A stretch of DNA of 64,000 nt from Ottelia alismoides (GCA_037367405.1 JAZKJV010008884.1:682001-746000), one strand, 5' to 3'. Positions 33,112-44,131 are shown, numbered from the stretch's first letter. The notes: generated from the letters alone by a model not told the origin. Program-made: numbers and translations.

Positions 33112-35037
33112 TCACTCTTGAAGACCCTCGGACTCATCCACGCAAGTATCGAGAGAGAGGGGACCACTAATCGGTGGATAATCACCCCTCTCAATCGACC
33201 CCAATAACAATCTCCCATGCTCAAATAAATTCAAGGCCGCCACGTCATGCTCGATCGGATCCAGCTCCATAACCCGACCGCCCGATCCACTCCTGGATCC
33301 GAAGTAGGGTCCGGTCCAAGAATGAGCCACCCGAATATCTGGAGAAAAGGCCCGAAACGAGGTCCTGGGCATCCCTTTCGAGGAGCTGAAATCCCCCTCG
33401 AACCCCGTGCACCTACCCGCCACTTCACCCGGGAAACTGCCAAGAGAAGCAGCCATGCAGCGATCCCACGCGAGAGGATGGGTCGGACGTACAAAAGTGT
33501 CCGAGTGCCTTACGAAAACATCATAGCGGGACGAAATCCCCGAAGCGGCACCCTGCATGGGCAACTGCGTCTCGATAACCGCAACGACGGCCTTTCCTCT
33601 TCCAATGCCCGGCTTCCCGACGACGCCACGCTCCACCGGAGGTGGCGGCGGAGTCACCATCGACAACTCCAACCGACAATAGAACCGACCAAATTTCAGT
33701 GCCCCGTAGAATACCTGATCCATCGCCCTGTCCAGGAAGGACTTGTTGCATTCCATGAGAACCCTCGTCCCGGAGACAAACCATCATCGGTGACAGCCAG
33801 AACTTCTCCCCATCTTCGCAGTGGACGCTTTAGACAGTGCACTGAACGAGAAAGAAATGGTATGCCACGAACCTCAGCGACGCAAACCTCGGCGTCTGCG
33901 CATGCCCCGTCCGCAAAACGCAAGTCCCTCCATGCAATGCCTCCCCTCAAACCGCCATGAAACAACCTGAGCCGTTGGTCGTTCGACAGCCCCCGTACAC
34001 AGCATCTCCTTGTCCCTAGGGGGATGATGTCCCCCGAGAAGCGATACCCCAGGAGCTCCCTAAGAAGGTTGCTCACGACCTCGATGGATAAGCATTCACC
34101 CAAAGAGACGCCAATGACCGCCCTGCTACAACCCGATCTTCTCGTCTCCTGCTCTCGCGTCTTCATCGCAAAAGCACAGGGGTCTACAGATGAAAAAGAT
34201 GACGCCTTTTGAAGAGAAGACTCCCCCGCTGAGTGGTTGCATGCACCACCAGCCACGACCTGGGCAAAGGAACGATTTCCATCGCCGAGCACAGGCACCT
34301 CCACGCGAGGGATCAAGGGCTTATATGTCGGTTTCGGTCACCATTTCGGTATCGACCAAAACAGAATTTCGATGGAATTTCAATCGAAATTTCGGTCATT
34401 TTTTGTACTAGGACCCCCATATTTCGGTCATTTCGGTCATTTCGGTCGAATTTCGATTTCGACTGGATATCGATATTCAAAAGAAATTCGACCGAATTTT
34501 GCTGAAATTTGAGGCCATGCGAGGGATACTCGGAAGAACATCCGATTTTCCCAAAGAGAAACGATTCCCGGCAAACCGCGAACGGGAGCCACAATCCACC
34601 CTGTGTCTCATACCTCCACAAGCAAAACAGCGTGGCTTAGCAACGCAAACCGACGCCAAATGCCCCCTCACACCACAACATCAGCAGGTCCGCCCCGGCT
34701 TCTAATGGGAGACATGCAACCACGTCCCCTCCCCTGAGAGTGCTTCCTCCCCTTCTGCTGCCACGAACTGTGGGCTTTCTCTACGAACACCAGTACTCCT
34801 CTTCTCCACCGAAGCGTTGTTGGTTTCCCCTCCCATTCCCGTGTAGCCCTTAACCATTCTTCCATCCTCATGCGAGAGGAGAGTATCCCCCCGCTTGAGC
34901 CTCCAAGTGCGCTCCCCCTCCTTCGCCACCTCCACACACCCCCATCCCCTCCTCCACGTTGAGACCTCCCTCCATTCCAGAGCGAATTTCCTCCACCACG
35001 GTGAAATCTCCCTCCGCTCTCCATTCCTCGGCAACAA
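33112..35037 (-). pseudogene. LINE-E ORF1 (nucleic-acid-binding protein)
   Basis: The upstream minus-strand frame starts near 35037 (MLPRNGERREISPWW) and is rich in Arg, Gly and Trp. After a stop, two zinc-knuckle-like motifs follow: CCGVRGHLASVC and CFACGGMRHRVDC, as in plant L1 ORF1. MITE b interrupts it at 34314-34518. The downstream frames (34316-33696 and 33756-33112) encode Arg/Gly/Ser-rich sequence ending just upstream of ORF2. The long plus-strand ORF over 33247-33960 is only its complement. Confidence 0.68.
34314..34518 (+). mobile_element. MULE-like MITE, TTTCGGTC family (copy b)
   Basis: A 205-base element starts CAAGGGCTTATATGTCGG and ends AAATTTGAGGCCAT, flanked by a perfect 9-bp duplication GCGAGGGAT (34305-34313 and 34519-34527). 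Same orientation and interior as copy a. It disrupts LINE-E ORF1. Confidence 0.87.
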
Positions 35038-35092
35038 TTTTTTTTAGAGGTGCCCATCCCTTCTAACTCTGTATCGGGATGAAAACTGTAAG

Positions 35093-36590
35093 ACTCCCAT
35101 CACTCTGCGAATTCGACTACCAACATTTCCTTCTGTGAATTCGACCACCACTCCCATCAAATCTCTTCAGTTAACTCCCATAACTCCCTGTAGAAAAAGA
35201 CTGGGAAACCATATGGGCCCGGGCACCCATCCTGGTTAAGTGACCCTCAAAGACCTCCTGTATACCAAAAGGTCTCATTAGCTCCTCCATGTCATTAGTC
35301 AAAATAGTGTTCAAACCCAGGCCAAGCCACCTTGAACGATTGTGCTCCGTATGCCTGCTCATGCCCTTGAAGTAGTGTGTCACTACTCTTGCGATCGCCA
35401 TCTCCCCTCGCACTTCAACTCCCCAGGTCTCCACTGAATGGAACATGTTCCTCCTCTTGCCATTAGATACATTATGCAAGAACCTAGTATTTGCATCGCC
35501 CTCTTTCAGCCACTTATGTCTTGATCTTTGCCTCCACTCAATCTCTTTCTTTCTGTCCTCCTTTTTGATCTTCTGGACCACTCATATGCTCAGAATCTCC
35601 TCCTCATCCAACTCTCGAACATCTTCCACTAGATCCAGTCGTACCAACTCGTCTTGCGCTAGACTTTGTCTCATGCAACATTCCTCCCTGGTACCTTCTT
35701 GTATTCCAACAACTTGCACCGCAAAGAATCCAACTTCCTTGCTAGCTTCACGGTGGTCGATCCCTCCACAACCAGGTTCTTCTAGAAGGATGCAATCAAA
35801 TCTAAAAGACCTTCCTTCAACATCTAACACCGTTCGAATATGAAGTAGGACGAAGTGCCAAAACCACTGCATGTGTCCAAGCAGAGCGGTGTATGGTCTG
35901 ATCTCGGCGTAGGAAGGAGGTTACATCCTCCAAATTAAATCTCTCTAAAGCCACGACTGACAGCAGGAATCTGTCTATCCACGATATGAAAGATGAGTTT
36001 CTCCATGTGTATTTGCAGTTCAATGTGTCGACATCCACGTTAAGCTACTCCACCACCTCCACAAAAAGTTCAGAGCATGGATCTTGTGTGCCTCACCCAC
36101 CAGGTCTATCCTCCAAGTACAGTGTGACGTTGAACCCCCCCCCCACACAGACACACAAAAACACAATCTAGGCAGCATACGGGAACCTCTCCCCGATGAT
36201 CCACAATTCAGTCCATAGCGTCACATTCGATGAGGAAACTGAGGTGACATACACCGAGGAGACAAGAAGGCAGGATTGATCCACCTTGTTAACTAAAAGC
36301 ACTGAGATCGAGTGAACCAGCTTCACCTCATCGACTGACTCGAGGTTGTTCCCATTCCATGCCACTACGATGCCCTCGAAGCTCCCGATCATCGCTACTG
36401 CACTAAATTCATGAGTAAAGGACCATAAGTAGAGTTCCATTTCACTGAATCTCATGATTCAATATTCGATTCTTGAATACATGCCACGTCAATCTTCCTT
36501 ATCACCAACAAGGAGCGAATTGCCAACCTCTTATTGGGTTGCCCCAGGCCCCAGCCCCCTCGCATTACACGAAGGCATCTTCAACGGGGA
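35093..36590 (-). pseudogene. LINE-D ORF2 N-terminal part (endonuclease and linker)
   Basis: From about 36580 downward: MPSCNARGLGPGATQ (degraded ORF2 start), a GIVVAWNGNN block, TLWTELW, then CKYTWRNSSFISWIDRFLLS near 36010-35955 (endonuclease end). The linker contains EIEWRQRSRHKWLKEGDANT and FLHNVSNGKRRN. Near 35160 a frame reads ELWEL followed by EFTEGNVG, the start of the RT region. Stops and frameshifts throughout. Confidence 0.72.
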
Positions 36591-36654
36591 ACCAAGGGGA
36601 CATTCCACGCATGCTAGGCAAGTCTAAAGGAGGAGTTCAATAGCCAAAGGAGGC

Positions 36655-37340
36655 TTGATGATGGAGTGAAGGGCTGCAAGAGAAGCTTAAAATTAAAAAA
36701 GCTTTCTTTAAAGCTACGTATAAGGATAGAATAGAGGAAACGATCACGAACTACAAAATATCAAAGGAGGAAGCAAAGAGGGTTGTAACTGAAGCTAAGA
36801 GAAAAGCCAATGAAGTTTTGTATAAAAAACTTAACTCCAACGCGGACTGGAAAGATATATTTAAATTGGCAAAAGCAAGAGAAAGAAAGGCCAAAGATCT
36901 TACTCAAGTGAGATGCATTAAGGATGAGGAAGGACGCGTGCATGTTACTTAGAAGGATATAGAGACTATATGGAAGCATGGTCTCAAATTTCAACGAAAT
37001 TCGGTCGAATTTTTGTCGAATATCGATATCCAGTCGAAATCGAAATTCAACCTAAATTGCCGAAATGACAGAAATATGGGGGCCTTAGTACAAAAAATGA
37101 CAGAAATGACCGAAATTTCGGTCGAAATTCGACCGACATTCCACCGAAATTCTGTTTCGGTCGGTCACCGAAATGGTGACCGAATCCGACATTTAGGACC
37201 TTGTATGGAAGCAGTATTTCCATAAGCTTTTCATTGGGTAAGGAACAAAGAGATCACTTGGGGAGATCTAGCTAGTAGTGAAAGTTGTCTGAGTTGTCTA
37301 AGAACAAGTTGGTAGTCATGCTTCGATGCCACTTAATGGA
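36655..37340 (+). mobile_element. RTE-type LINE fragment with MITE c inside
   Basis: The plus strand encodes VQEKLKIKKAFFKATYKDRI, ISKEEAKRVVTEAKRKANE and LYKKLNSNADWKDIFKLAKA, then RERKAKDLTQVRCIKDEEGR, the linker between endonuclease and RT in plant RTE elements. After the MITE the reading continues KQYFHKLF. One stop precedes the MITE. Confidence 0.75.
36978..37203 (-). mobile_element. MULE-like MITE, TTTCGGTC family (copy c)
   Basis: A 226-base element reads ATGGTCTCAAATTTCAACG at its left end and CCGACATTTAGGACCTTG at its right end, the reverse orientation of copies a and b. A perfect 9-bp duplication TATGGAAGC flanks it (36969-36977 and 37204-37212). It interrupts the RTE reading. Confidence 0.87.
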
Positions 37341-37867
37341 TCTCGGATTTTTAGGCGGAAAATTTTAAGAGAACGAAGAAATGAGACGAGCAGCAGGAGC
37401 ATACCAAAATGCTTTACACAAAAAAATCCTTTACATGAATAAAGAAAGCGGGGAATGTGGCTTAAGAGGAGAATGAATACAAAGGGAATGAGAGATATAA
37501 AACTCCAAGGTTAACTAAAATCCATATCATTTGTCCATGGACTTTTCATTACATATGATCCTGCTTTATACATTAACCCAACACCAATTAAGAGGTATAC
37601 CTCTTTGCAAAAGACACAACGCTTCCCCAAAAACACTTCCAAAGGGAGTGCCCCTTGGATTTACATATACAAGATGAAAATACACCCCAACATACTTGAG
37701 CATCCTTTGTTGGCCCAGAGTCGCCCAACAAGGTTGATAAAGTAGCGAAATTCTCCAAATATGCATCCAAGAAAAGTAAGGAATACGTAGGAGTCTATTC
37801 CCCTCCTTTATGCTTGCTGGAGATGAAGCATTGTTCACTAAACTCTGAACTTTTATTATTAGGTACA
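37341..37867. other. MED12 intron 1, unassigned
   Basis: No recognisable gene. A minus-strand ORF at 37566-37868 has no motif I can name. Confidence 0.45.
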
Positions 37868-38231
37868 TTGTTTTAAAAGTCCCCCGACTGACCAGACTAG
37901 TAGATCAGAATAGTCAAATCGGTGGGGTGTCGACTAGACCGACTAGTCGATCGATTATTGTTTGGAGATACCATTTTTTATTTTTTTACTTTTTAAAGCA
38001 AACTTATTCTAATACGCTTAATATTTCATTTAAATCCAATTACTTTTATTTCAACATGATTATATAAAAATGTACAAATCTATATGAGAATATACATATA
38101 AAAACGATTTATATATTTAAAAAAAATTAAAAAAAATCAAAGCTGACTAAATCCGATTAGTCACACGATTGCTGATTAATCCTTAGTCAGTGACCCAACC
38201 GATCGAGTACGGACAATTGATTTTTGCAACC
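37868..38231. mobile_element. Candidate MITE rich in GACTAGTCG words
   Basis: The left end reads TTGTTTTAAAAGTCCCCCGA and the right end GATTTTTGCAACCTTG, whose complement CAAGGTTGCAAAAATC resembles the left end. Both ends are dense in GACTAGTCGATCGATTA-like words and the middle is AT-rich. Flanks (TTAGGTACA and TTCAAGTACA) share a TAC core but give no clean target duplication, so boundaries are approximate. Confidence 0.45.
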
Positions 38232-39074
38232 TTGTTCAAGTACATCAACTTAAGAAACATCTCCCTCATTCGATTCTTAGACAATTTTTGAAAGAGAAAA
38301 AAGGACGGGGTCCCAGAACTTGGGACACACCACCATCTATATTAATGAGAAAGAAAAAATATTAAAGTATACAATGTATTACATCCACCAAGATGCGCAT
38401 AAAGCTATGCTATGTTCTATTACATTCTCCATATAACAAAGATGTCCCCCAAAAATGGTGTCATTCCTTGCGCACCAAATCGCCCACAGAAGCGCAAAGG
38501 GGCGCGCATTGTCCTCATGCCCATATCCGCACACCATTCAGAAGCTCCTCCAAAAGCAGGAACAGTCCATACCCCCCAGCCAAGAAATGCTAGTGACATT
38601 CCACGTTGATGAATCCACGATTCATCATCTTAATATCTTGATCTTAGCAAAATCCCCAAGTAAAATCCCAAATAAATGTCCATAAAATCCATAAATTAAT
38701 AAAATGACTCTTGTAAATAAAATACACTAATTATTGTATGTAAGATTGTACAAAATAAATTAACAATAAAAAGCCGCAAAATCAAAGGAGTTTTATACAT
38801 GTAAATAGCCCAAAACTTCATGTTTTTTAATAATTTCATTTCAACTCCTTTTTGCCTAATTCTTTCTCTAACTTGTTTATAAAAATGTATATAAAAATAC
38901 AAAAATACAAAACAAATTTCACCTCAAATAAATGCTCCTAGATCCCAAAGAGAAAGCCGTAAAGTCCAACTTCCAAGCTAAATTTCCGCTCCGTATGAAC
39001 TCCAAATTCACCAAACTCACTTTTTAAAGTTCAAATTAGAAAATTATCTATCCCTTCCTTTCTTTTCAAGTTGG

Positions 39075-39108
39075 TGAGCCGTGTGATGGGAAACCTTCCC
39101 GCACGGTT
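39075..39108 (+). ncRNA. Group II intron domain V-like hairpin
   Basis: The 34 bases from GAGCCGTG to CACGGTTC have the exact size and lower helix of group II intron domain V: GAGCCGUG pairs with CACGGUUC, the AGC catalytic triad is in place, and GGGAA/UUCCC forms an upper stem. The following bases (GGAGAGCACTGAAAACGAAT... to GGTGGTGAC) could be a domain VI and 3' intron end. Such introns in plants are organellar. The sequence is probably an organelle DNA fragment carried within the LTR and is unlikely to be active. Confidence 0.6.
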
Positions 39109-39731
39109 CGGAGAGCACTGAAAACGAATGAGAGGTGGTGACATCATTGCAAGGGGAGCTCGCTCGATTCGTGGTCTTTTCCGACCTCAGTCTCACCTTA
39201 TTCGGGCAGGCTGATCACACGTACTTCCCACCACACCTAGGTAGGTCAGGTCAGTAAAGTGGTTTCAATAAAATCGGAGCTCATTTGCAAAAGTTGGGTT
39301 TTGGGACCTAGATGTACATTGTATATCATGTATATATTCATTCTTTCTCCATTTTTTATTTTACCTTTCTTAATTATTAAAAATACAAAAAAATCATACT
39401 TGTGGTGTATTTTAATTGTACTATTTTATTGTATTTTTCGTTGTAAATATCTCTTATTAAAAAGACAAAAAAATTACATATTAGAAAAGTAAAAAAATGT
39501 ACATGTTGTTTGTCTTCCCTTGTAAATTCTCCATTATTTATTTTCTTCTTTTTTATTCTATTGTAATTAAAGTAACTAACTTTATTTTATTAATTTATTT
39601 ATTTACATTCTCTACAATAACCACCAATTCAACTCCATTACTCCACCATATTTTCTAACTTCTAATTCAACTCCACCATTTTATTAACCTCCATCCCACT
39701 CCATCTTAATTCTAACTTCCATTTTTTCCTC

Positions 39732-39740
39732 TTTATATAC
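39732..39740 (+). promoter_or_regulatory. Candidate TATA box of the solo LTR
   Basis: TTTATATAC lies about 1.1 kb into the LTR, followed by a GC-richer leader. It fits a U3/R junction, but no transcript evidence is available. Confidence 0.35.
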
Positions 39741-40289
39741 ATGTCATTCTCCTCATTTTTGCTTTGAATCCATCTTTATGTGAGGAGAGCCTAGTTCCCA
39801 GAGTTGAATCGGTGACAGCGACGCAACCGCGGTCGAGCGACGACGGCCCTCTCTCCGGTGAGATCCGTTGGCTTTTTGGCCAACATCGCAGCCACATACG
39901 TGCGTTGCTCGAGCTCATCGCTCGCCGGCGATTTGAGCGAAGACCGTGCTCTCGTGAGCACTCCATAGGCGACGGCATTCATTGTAAGTATTTTTCTCTA
40001 TTCATTTTATCATCGTTGTTGTTTTTGCATTTTTTATATCACATCAAATTCACCACATTTTTTTATCTTTTACATGTCATCACCATCATATCATTATCTT
40101 CACCACCACCATCACACCATCATTTTTTCCCCAATTGTTTAGTTCATTATCACCACCAATCCATCTTATTTCTTTAATCTTATTCCCAGTATAAAAATTT
40201 TTTTAAAAAAATAAAAAAATAAAAACAAAAAAGAGATTTTATTACAGCTGAAAGAAAAAGAATTCAAAAAAATCAAAAAAAAATAAAAA

Positions 40290-40680
40290 TAAGCAGTAGC
40301 AGCGTTGGGAACACCCACCGCCGCCACCCATCGCTGCAGCCCCCAGCGCCCACGGCGCCGCCCCGCCCGAAGCTGCCTTCCCCTACGCGCACCGGCGCGG
40401 CCGCGCGCGCGCCGAACTCACGACGCCACCGCCCCCAGCCGACCGCACCCCTTCCATTCCACCTCCTGCGACCATACCGCCGCCCAGAGGACCTGCGCCG
40501 CCACCGCCACCGCCCTTAGCCCCCTCCGCCTCTCCGCTGCCGCCGATCAGCTAAGGCACCGCCGCCGTTCTCCGTCCCTCGCGTGCGGCGCAGCCGCCCG
40601 ACGCCGCCGCCGCCGCCGCCACCAACTCCTTGTTGGGTTCCTCCTGCAACCCAATCCGCTGGAGAAGAAGGTTCCCTATT
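40290..40680 (+). other. GC-rich, CpG-dense block inside the solo LTR
   Basis: About 390 bases are extremely rich in CCGCCG/CGCCGC and CpG, between A/T-rich flanks on both sides. The Pro/Ala/Arg-rich ORF over it (40305-40730) reflects composition and has no recognisable domain. Confidence 0.55.
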
Positions 40681-41833
40681 TTTTATTTTTTTATGTAAAA
40701 AATGAAGTTTTTATTTTCATGTTTCTGTAATTACAGTTCCGTCCTTGTGCATGTTTTATATTATCAATTTCATTTTCTACTTTGCAAGAACACCCCTGTC
40801 TTTGTGGATTAATTTGGACATCTATTGAGCATCATTTTAATCAAGAAAAATTGTTATTGTGTTGAGCAACTTATTGTCTACCATCTGAAAATTTATTTGT
40901 ATTTTTGTGAGTTTTGAGTAATTAATTAAAATTTTTTAACTGAAAATATTGCCTATTTTACCTAATCAGTGATCTTAAATTTATATCTCACACACGGTTG
41001 CTCTAAAATTCCACAAAAATTAGGAATGATGCATTGATAAGTGCTTAACTTACTGTCCAAATTTCATCCAAAATGGAGTTATCTTGTGCCTGAAATAAAT
41101 TGTAGAGTAATTTTAGTATTTGATTTTTAATTAAATCCACATACATCTTTTTTGCGAAATTTCAAGTCTCCTGGATTCTATATGAAAATACCTTTTTAGG
41201 ATAATTCGCATTCTGATTAATTTGACATTGTAGATTTATTAGAAATTATTTACTCACTGTCACTCGGTTTTCACTAAAAATCCATAATAAAATTCATAAC
41301 TTGTCAAAAAATTCCAAAAAAATTACTGTAGCTTCCTTGCATCATGTTTATATTCCAGTAAATTTTTCATAATTTTTGCTTTCTGTTTGTATGAGAAATT
41401 GCGAAAAAAAACCCATAAAAAGTGTGCATTTTTCATTGTTGCATTTTAACCTATAAAATTCCAAAAAAAAGTACTTTGCATTCATCTCTGGATTAGGACT
41501 CTAGGAAAAATATAATTTGGCTAAATTGAACTAGTTTGACATTAAAATTAATTTGGCCTTGTGTGTTTTCTTAGTGTCTTAATTCACTTGCATTTGCATT
41601 CTATTTGCATAAAAAATATAAAAATATACCGCTTGGAAATCTAGATCTAAGTTTTCAAATTAAAACCAAGTTGTTCCTTTGCCTCCCTGTGTTCGACCCC
41701 GGACTTTCCCGGGATATAAATTAAGCCGAGACACTCTTCACGGAGATCCTTCTCTCGGTTCTGACCGAATCGCTAAGTACACGTACCACAACGAAACCGA
41801 ATTATTTATCGTATTCAGCGACTCGTCACACGT

Positions 41834-43870
41834 ATGGGCAGACGAAGGGCAAGAAAAGAAAAGGTGATCAGCATCCTTAGCAGTAGCACCATATCTCGCA
41901 CACACCGGGTTTCGTGCCCAACAGCTGCCCCCGACGGACCTACATGAGAATCCGATCCTGTCGCAGAAGCCATAGAAAAATCTTAACCCGATTAGGTACC
42001 TTGCTCCTACATATCAACGAGGTATCGACCGCCACCTCATTCTCCACATCCTCGTCCTCCACTAGAAAGCGATAAGCCCTTTTCACCGAGAATCTCCCAT
42101 CGCCCCAAATAAAGTGATCCCTACCCCTAGTCGAACCAGCAACAAGTGCAAACTCATCTTGGAGGCGCAAGTAATCATCGACCCACTAATCGGACAGGAT
42201 GGAGGAAAAGACTGGTTGCTAAAAATCACGCTCCCAAACCTATTGAACCGTCGCCAATGGGTTACCAGCCAACCGACAAAGCCGCGGGTATCGTTCACCT
42301 AAAATCCCCCCACGAGTCCTATCATCCTGCCATAAGAGAAAAATGGCACCATCCCCAAGCATCGGTCGAATCTTGACAGCCAAAACAGGTAAAATATTGG
42401 TTATCCCCTTCCATAAAGTTGACAACAGACGAATGGGACTAACCGTTGGACATGGACACTCCATAAATCCACATAAGCGTGCAGACTAAATCCTCAGAAC
42501 TGTCCCATAGACGCATCACACATATCGCCATGAGGGCCTTGTTCATGTTACCGATCCGCAGAATGCCCAACCCTCCCTTCTTCTTCGATGATGTCATCTT
42601 GTTCCATCCCACCATGTGTATTCCTCGTCGGGTTTGCCTGCCATCCGACCAAAAGAATCTCTTCATGAGACTCTAATTCCTCGTGTGAACCCTCACAGGA
42701 AGTCTCCTCGTGGAGCAGAAAAAAATAGGCATGGCCGAAAGGACGTTATTCAGGAGAACCATCTTGCTGCCTCTCGACAAAATCGATGCCTTCCATCCAT
42801 CCATCCTTCCCTCCAAACGGTCCAATAAGATCCTCCAGTCCTCATTCTTCGGCTTTCCCGCCACCAACGGGAGCCCCAAATAGGTAATTGGCAGCCCTGA
42901 TGTTGGGCAGCCTAAGATCATTGTCGCCCTCTGCATCTCATGCTCCGATAAGCCAAAAAGGGCCAATTTCTTAATCGCAAGGCTTGATAAATCTCCAAAT
43001 ATATCCATAATTAGCGAAGCCCGTCGCATCTTCTCCTCGTCTACAATCATGAACATGAGAGTGTCATCCGCGTACTGCAAGAGCGGATGGAGATTCCTCC
43101 TCATAACCACCGCACGGTCCGCACCAACCCGCGAGTTTCATCATAATCGCCAAAGTGTCTGCCACTATGATGAAAAGAAGTGGAGCCAGCGGGCAGCCAT
43201 GTCTGATACCCCTCTACAGCTGAAAGAAACCCCCATTCAGTCAGCCATTTACCAATACCACGTGTGATGTTATCGTGATACAACGCTTGATCCAAGCTAC
43301 CCATATCTCCAGAAAGGCCCTCTTCTCTAAAGAAGCCCATAAAAATCTCCAATCGATGCAGTCGTAAGCCTTGAAAAAAACCACCTTCCATAAGACCCCG
43401 CTTACCTTGTTCCGCTTCCAGTCAGTTGCCATCTTCGAAGCAAAAACAAAACCGTCAGCCAAATTCCTTCCTGACACAAAAGCCATCTGTTCGGACGAGA
43501 TGATCCGATCGAGCACCAACCTCAACCGGTTGGCAAGGATCTTCGAAACAATCAAATAAGTAGCGTTGGACAATGAAATGGGTCGGTAATCCTCAATTCT
43601 TCCGGGCACTCCCTTCTTAGGGAGCAGGAAAATAAGGGCATTGTTCAGCCTCCCGAAACTGAAGTTGCCGACCAGAAATTCTGTGAGGACCTCCAGAACA
43701 TCGTGCTTAATTATCTCCTAGAACTCCTGCTAGAAAGCCATCGGAAAACCATCGGCCCATCTGCATTCAATTGAAAACAAGCCCGCCTAGCCTCCTCCTT
43801 CGTGAACTCCACCACCAAGAAAATCGCATCCGGCTCTGCAATCTGCGAGACACCTCTCCCCAATCAGCCC
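41834..43870 (-). pseudogene. LINE-G ORF2 RT to zinc finger
   Basis: From 43870 downward: a frame-broken RT entry (ARRACFQLNADG, then NNALIFLLPKKG), then RIEDYRPISLSNATYLIVSK, a KVVFFKAYDCIDWRFLWASL block (VDFxKAYD with changes), CITITSHVVLVNG, LLQYADDTLMFMIVDEEKMR with catalytic YADD intact, LPITYLGLPLVAGKPKNEDW, ILSRGSKMVLLNNVLSAMPI, MKRFFWSDGRQT and a WGDGRFSVKRAYRFLVEDE block. The zinc finger CARYGATAKDADHLFFSC is near 41850-41905. Frameshifts and stops separate blocks. Confidence 0.8.
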
Positions 43871-43878
43871 CATCCAAC

Positions 43879-44093
43879 CATGGAAGGAAATATCAAGATA
43901 TATCGATGATATATCATCGATATATCGATATCGACATGGGACCGATATGGGCATCGATATGACGATATATCCTGATTTCCAGGCATTTTCTTCACAAAGG
44001 CTCGTCGATATGGACGATATTTCGTCGATATTTCGTCGAAATATCGTATCGATACGATATCGAAACGATATCGATATCGATACGGCCTTCCAT
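43879..44093. mobile_element. CGATAT-family short element C6
   Basis: A 215-base element starts CATGGAAGGAAATATC and ends GGCCTTCCAT. Flanks CCATCCAAC (43870-43878) and GCATCCAAC (44094-44102) match at 8 of 9 bases. The interior is nearly all CGATAT palindromes, like C4. Confidence 0.82.
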
Positions 44094-44099
44094 GCATCC

Positions 44100-44131
44100 A
44101 ACAATCATGTCGATTCTTAGACATGATTGTT
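44100..44131. other. Perfect 12-bp hairpin
   Basis: AACAATCATGTC and GACATGATTGTT are perfect inverted arms around an 8-base loop (GATTCTTA), immediately beside the C6 target duplication. No function is apparent; a footprint of an excised element is possible. Confidence 0.5.

Larger units (their letters stand above)
29170..35075 (-). mobile_element. LINE-E: nearly full-length L1-type LINE
   Basis: This minus-strand L1 has ORF1 with zinc knuckles (about 33112-35037), complete ORF2 order (endonuclease, RT, zf-RVT; 32875 down to 29330), a 3' untranslated region and an A8 tail (complement of 29170-29177). It is the least decayed LINE here: ORF2 is interrupted only by a few frameshifts and stops. 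Flanks GGGATGTAAGAAAATAAG (29152-29169) and GGGATGAAAACTGTAAG (35076-35092) are similar and could be a diverged target duplication. ORF1 is split by MITE copy b. Confidence 0.85.
27005..36590 (-). mobile_element. LINE-D: L1-type LINE hosting LINE-E
   Basis: Minus-strand L1 blocks on both sides of LINE-E form one element. The endonuclease and linker lie at 35093-36590, and the RT, post-RT region and zinc finger at 27304-29168. The reading arrives at the ALIFLLPKK-like block on one side and restarts from the same block (LIFLHPKK) on the other, as expected when an insertion duplicates its target. All domains have stops. The 3' end is near 27005, and the ORF2 start lies near 36580. Confidence 0.75.
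38607..41828 (+). repeat. 3.2-kb solo LTR in LINE-G
   Basis: The element begins TGATGAATCC and ends GACTCGTCA (inverted ends TGAYGARTC). It is flanked by a perfect 5-bp duplication CACGT (38602-38606 and 41829-41833) and interrupts a LINE reading frame that rejoins exactly. It has a TATA-like box near 39732 and a U5-like region near 41682 with GTTCGACCCCGGACTTTCCC, a phrase seen in long-LTR gypsy elements. No gag or pol is present, so it is a solo LTR from recombination. It also contains the domain V-like hairpin and the GC-rich block below. Strand is inferred from the TATA and U5 positions. Confidence 0.77.

Noticed and set aside
33247..33960. A 237-residue plus-strand ORF
   Set aside because: It lies opposite LINE-E ORF1 and has no motif; it is a shadow of a GC-rich coding strand.
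40305..40730. A 141-residue Pro/Ala/Arg-rich ORF
   Set aside because: It translates the GC-rich block of the solo LTR; no domain, and both strands show similar open frames.
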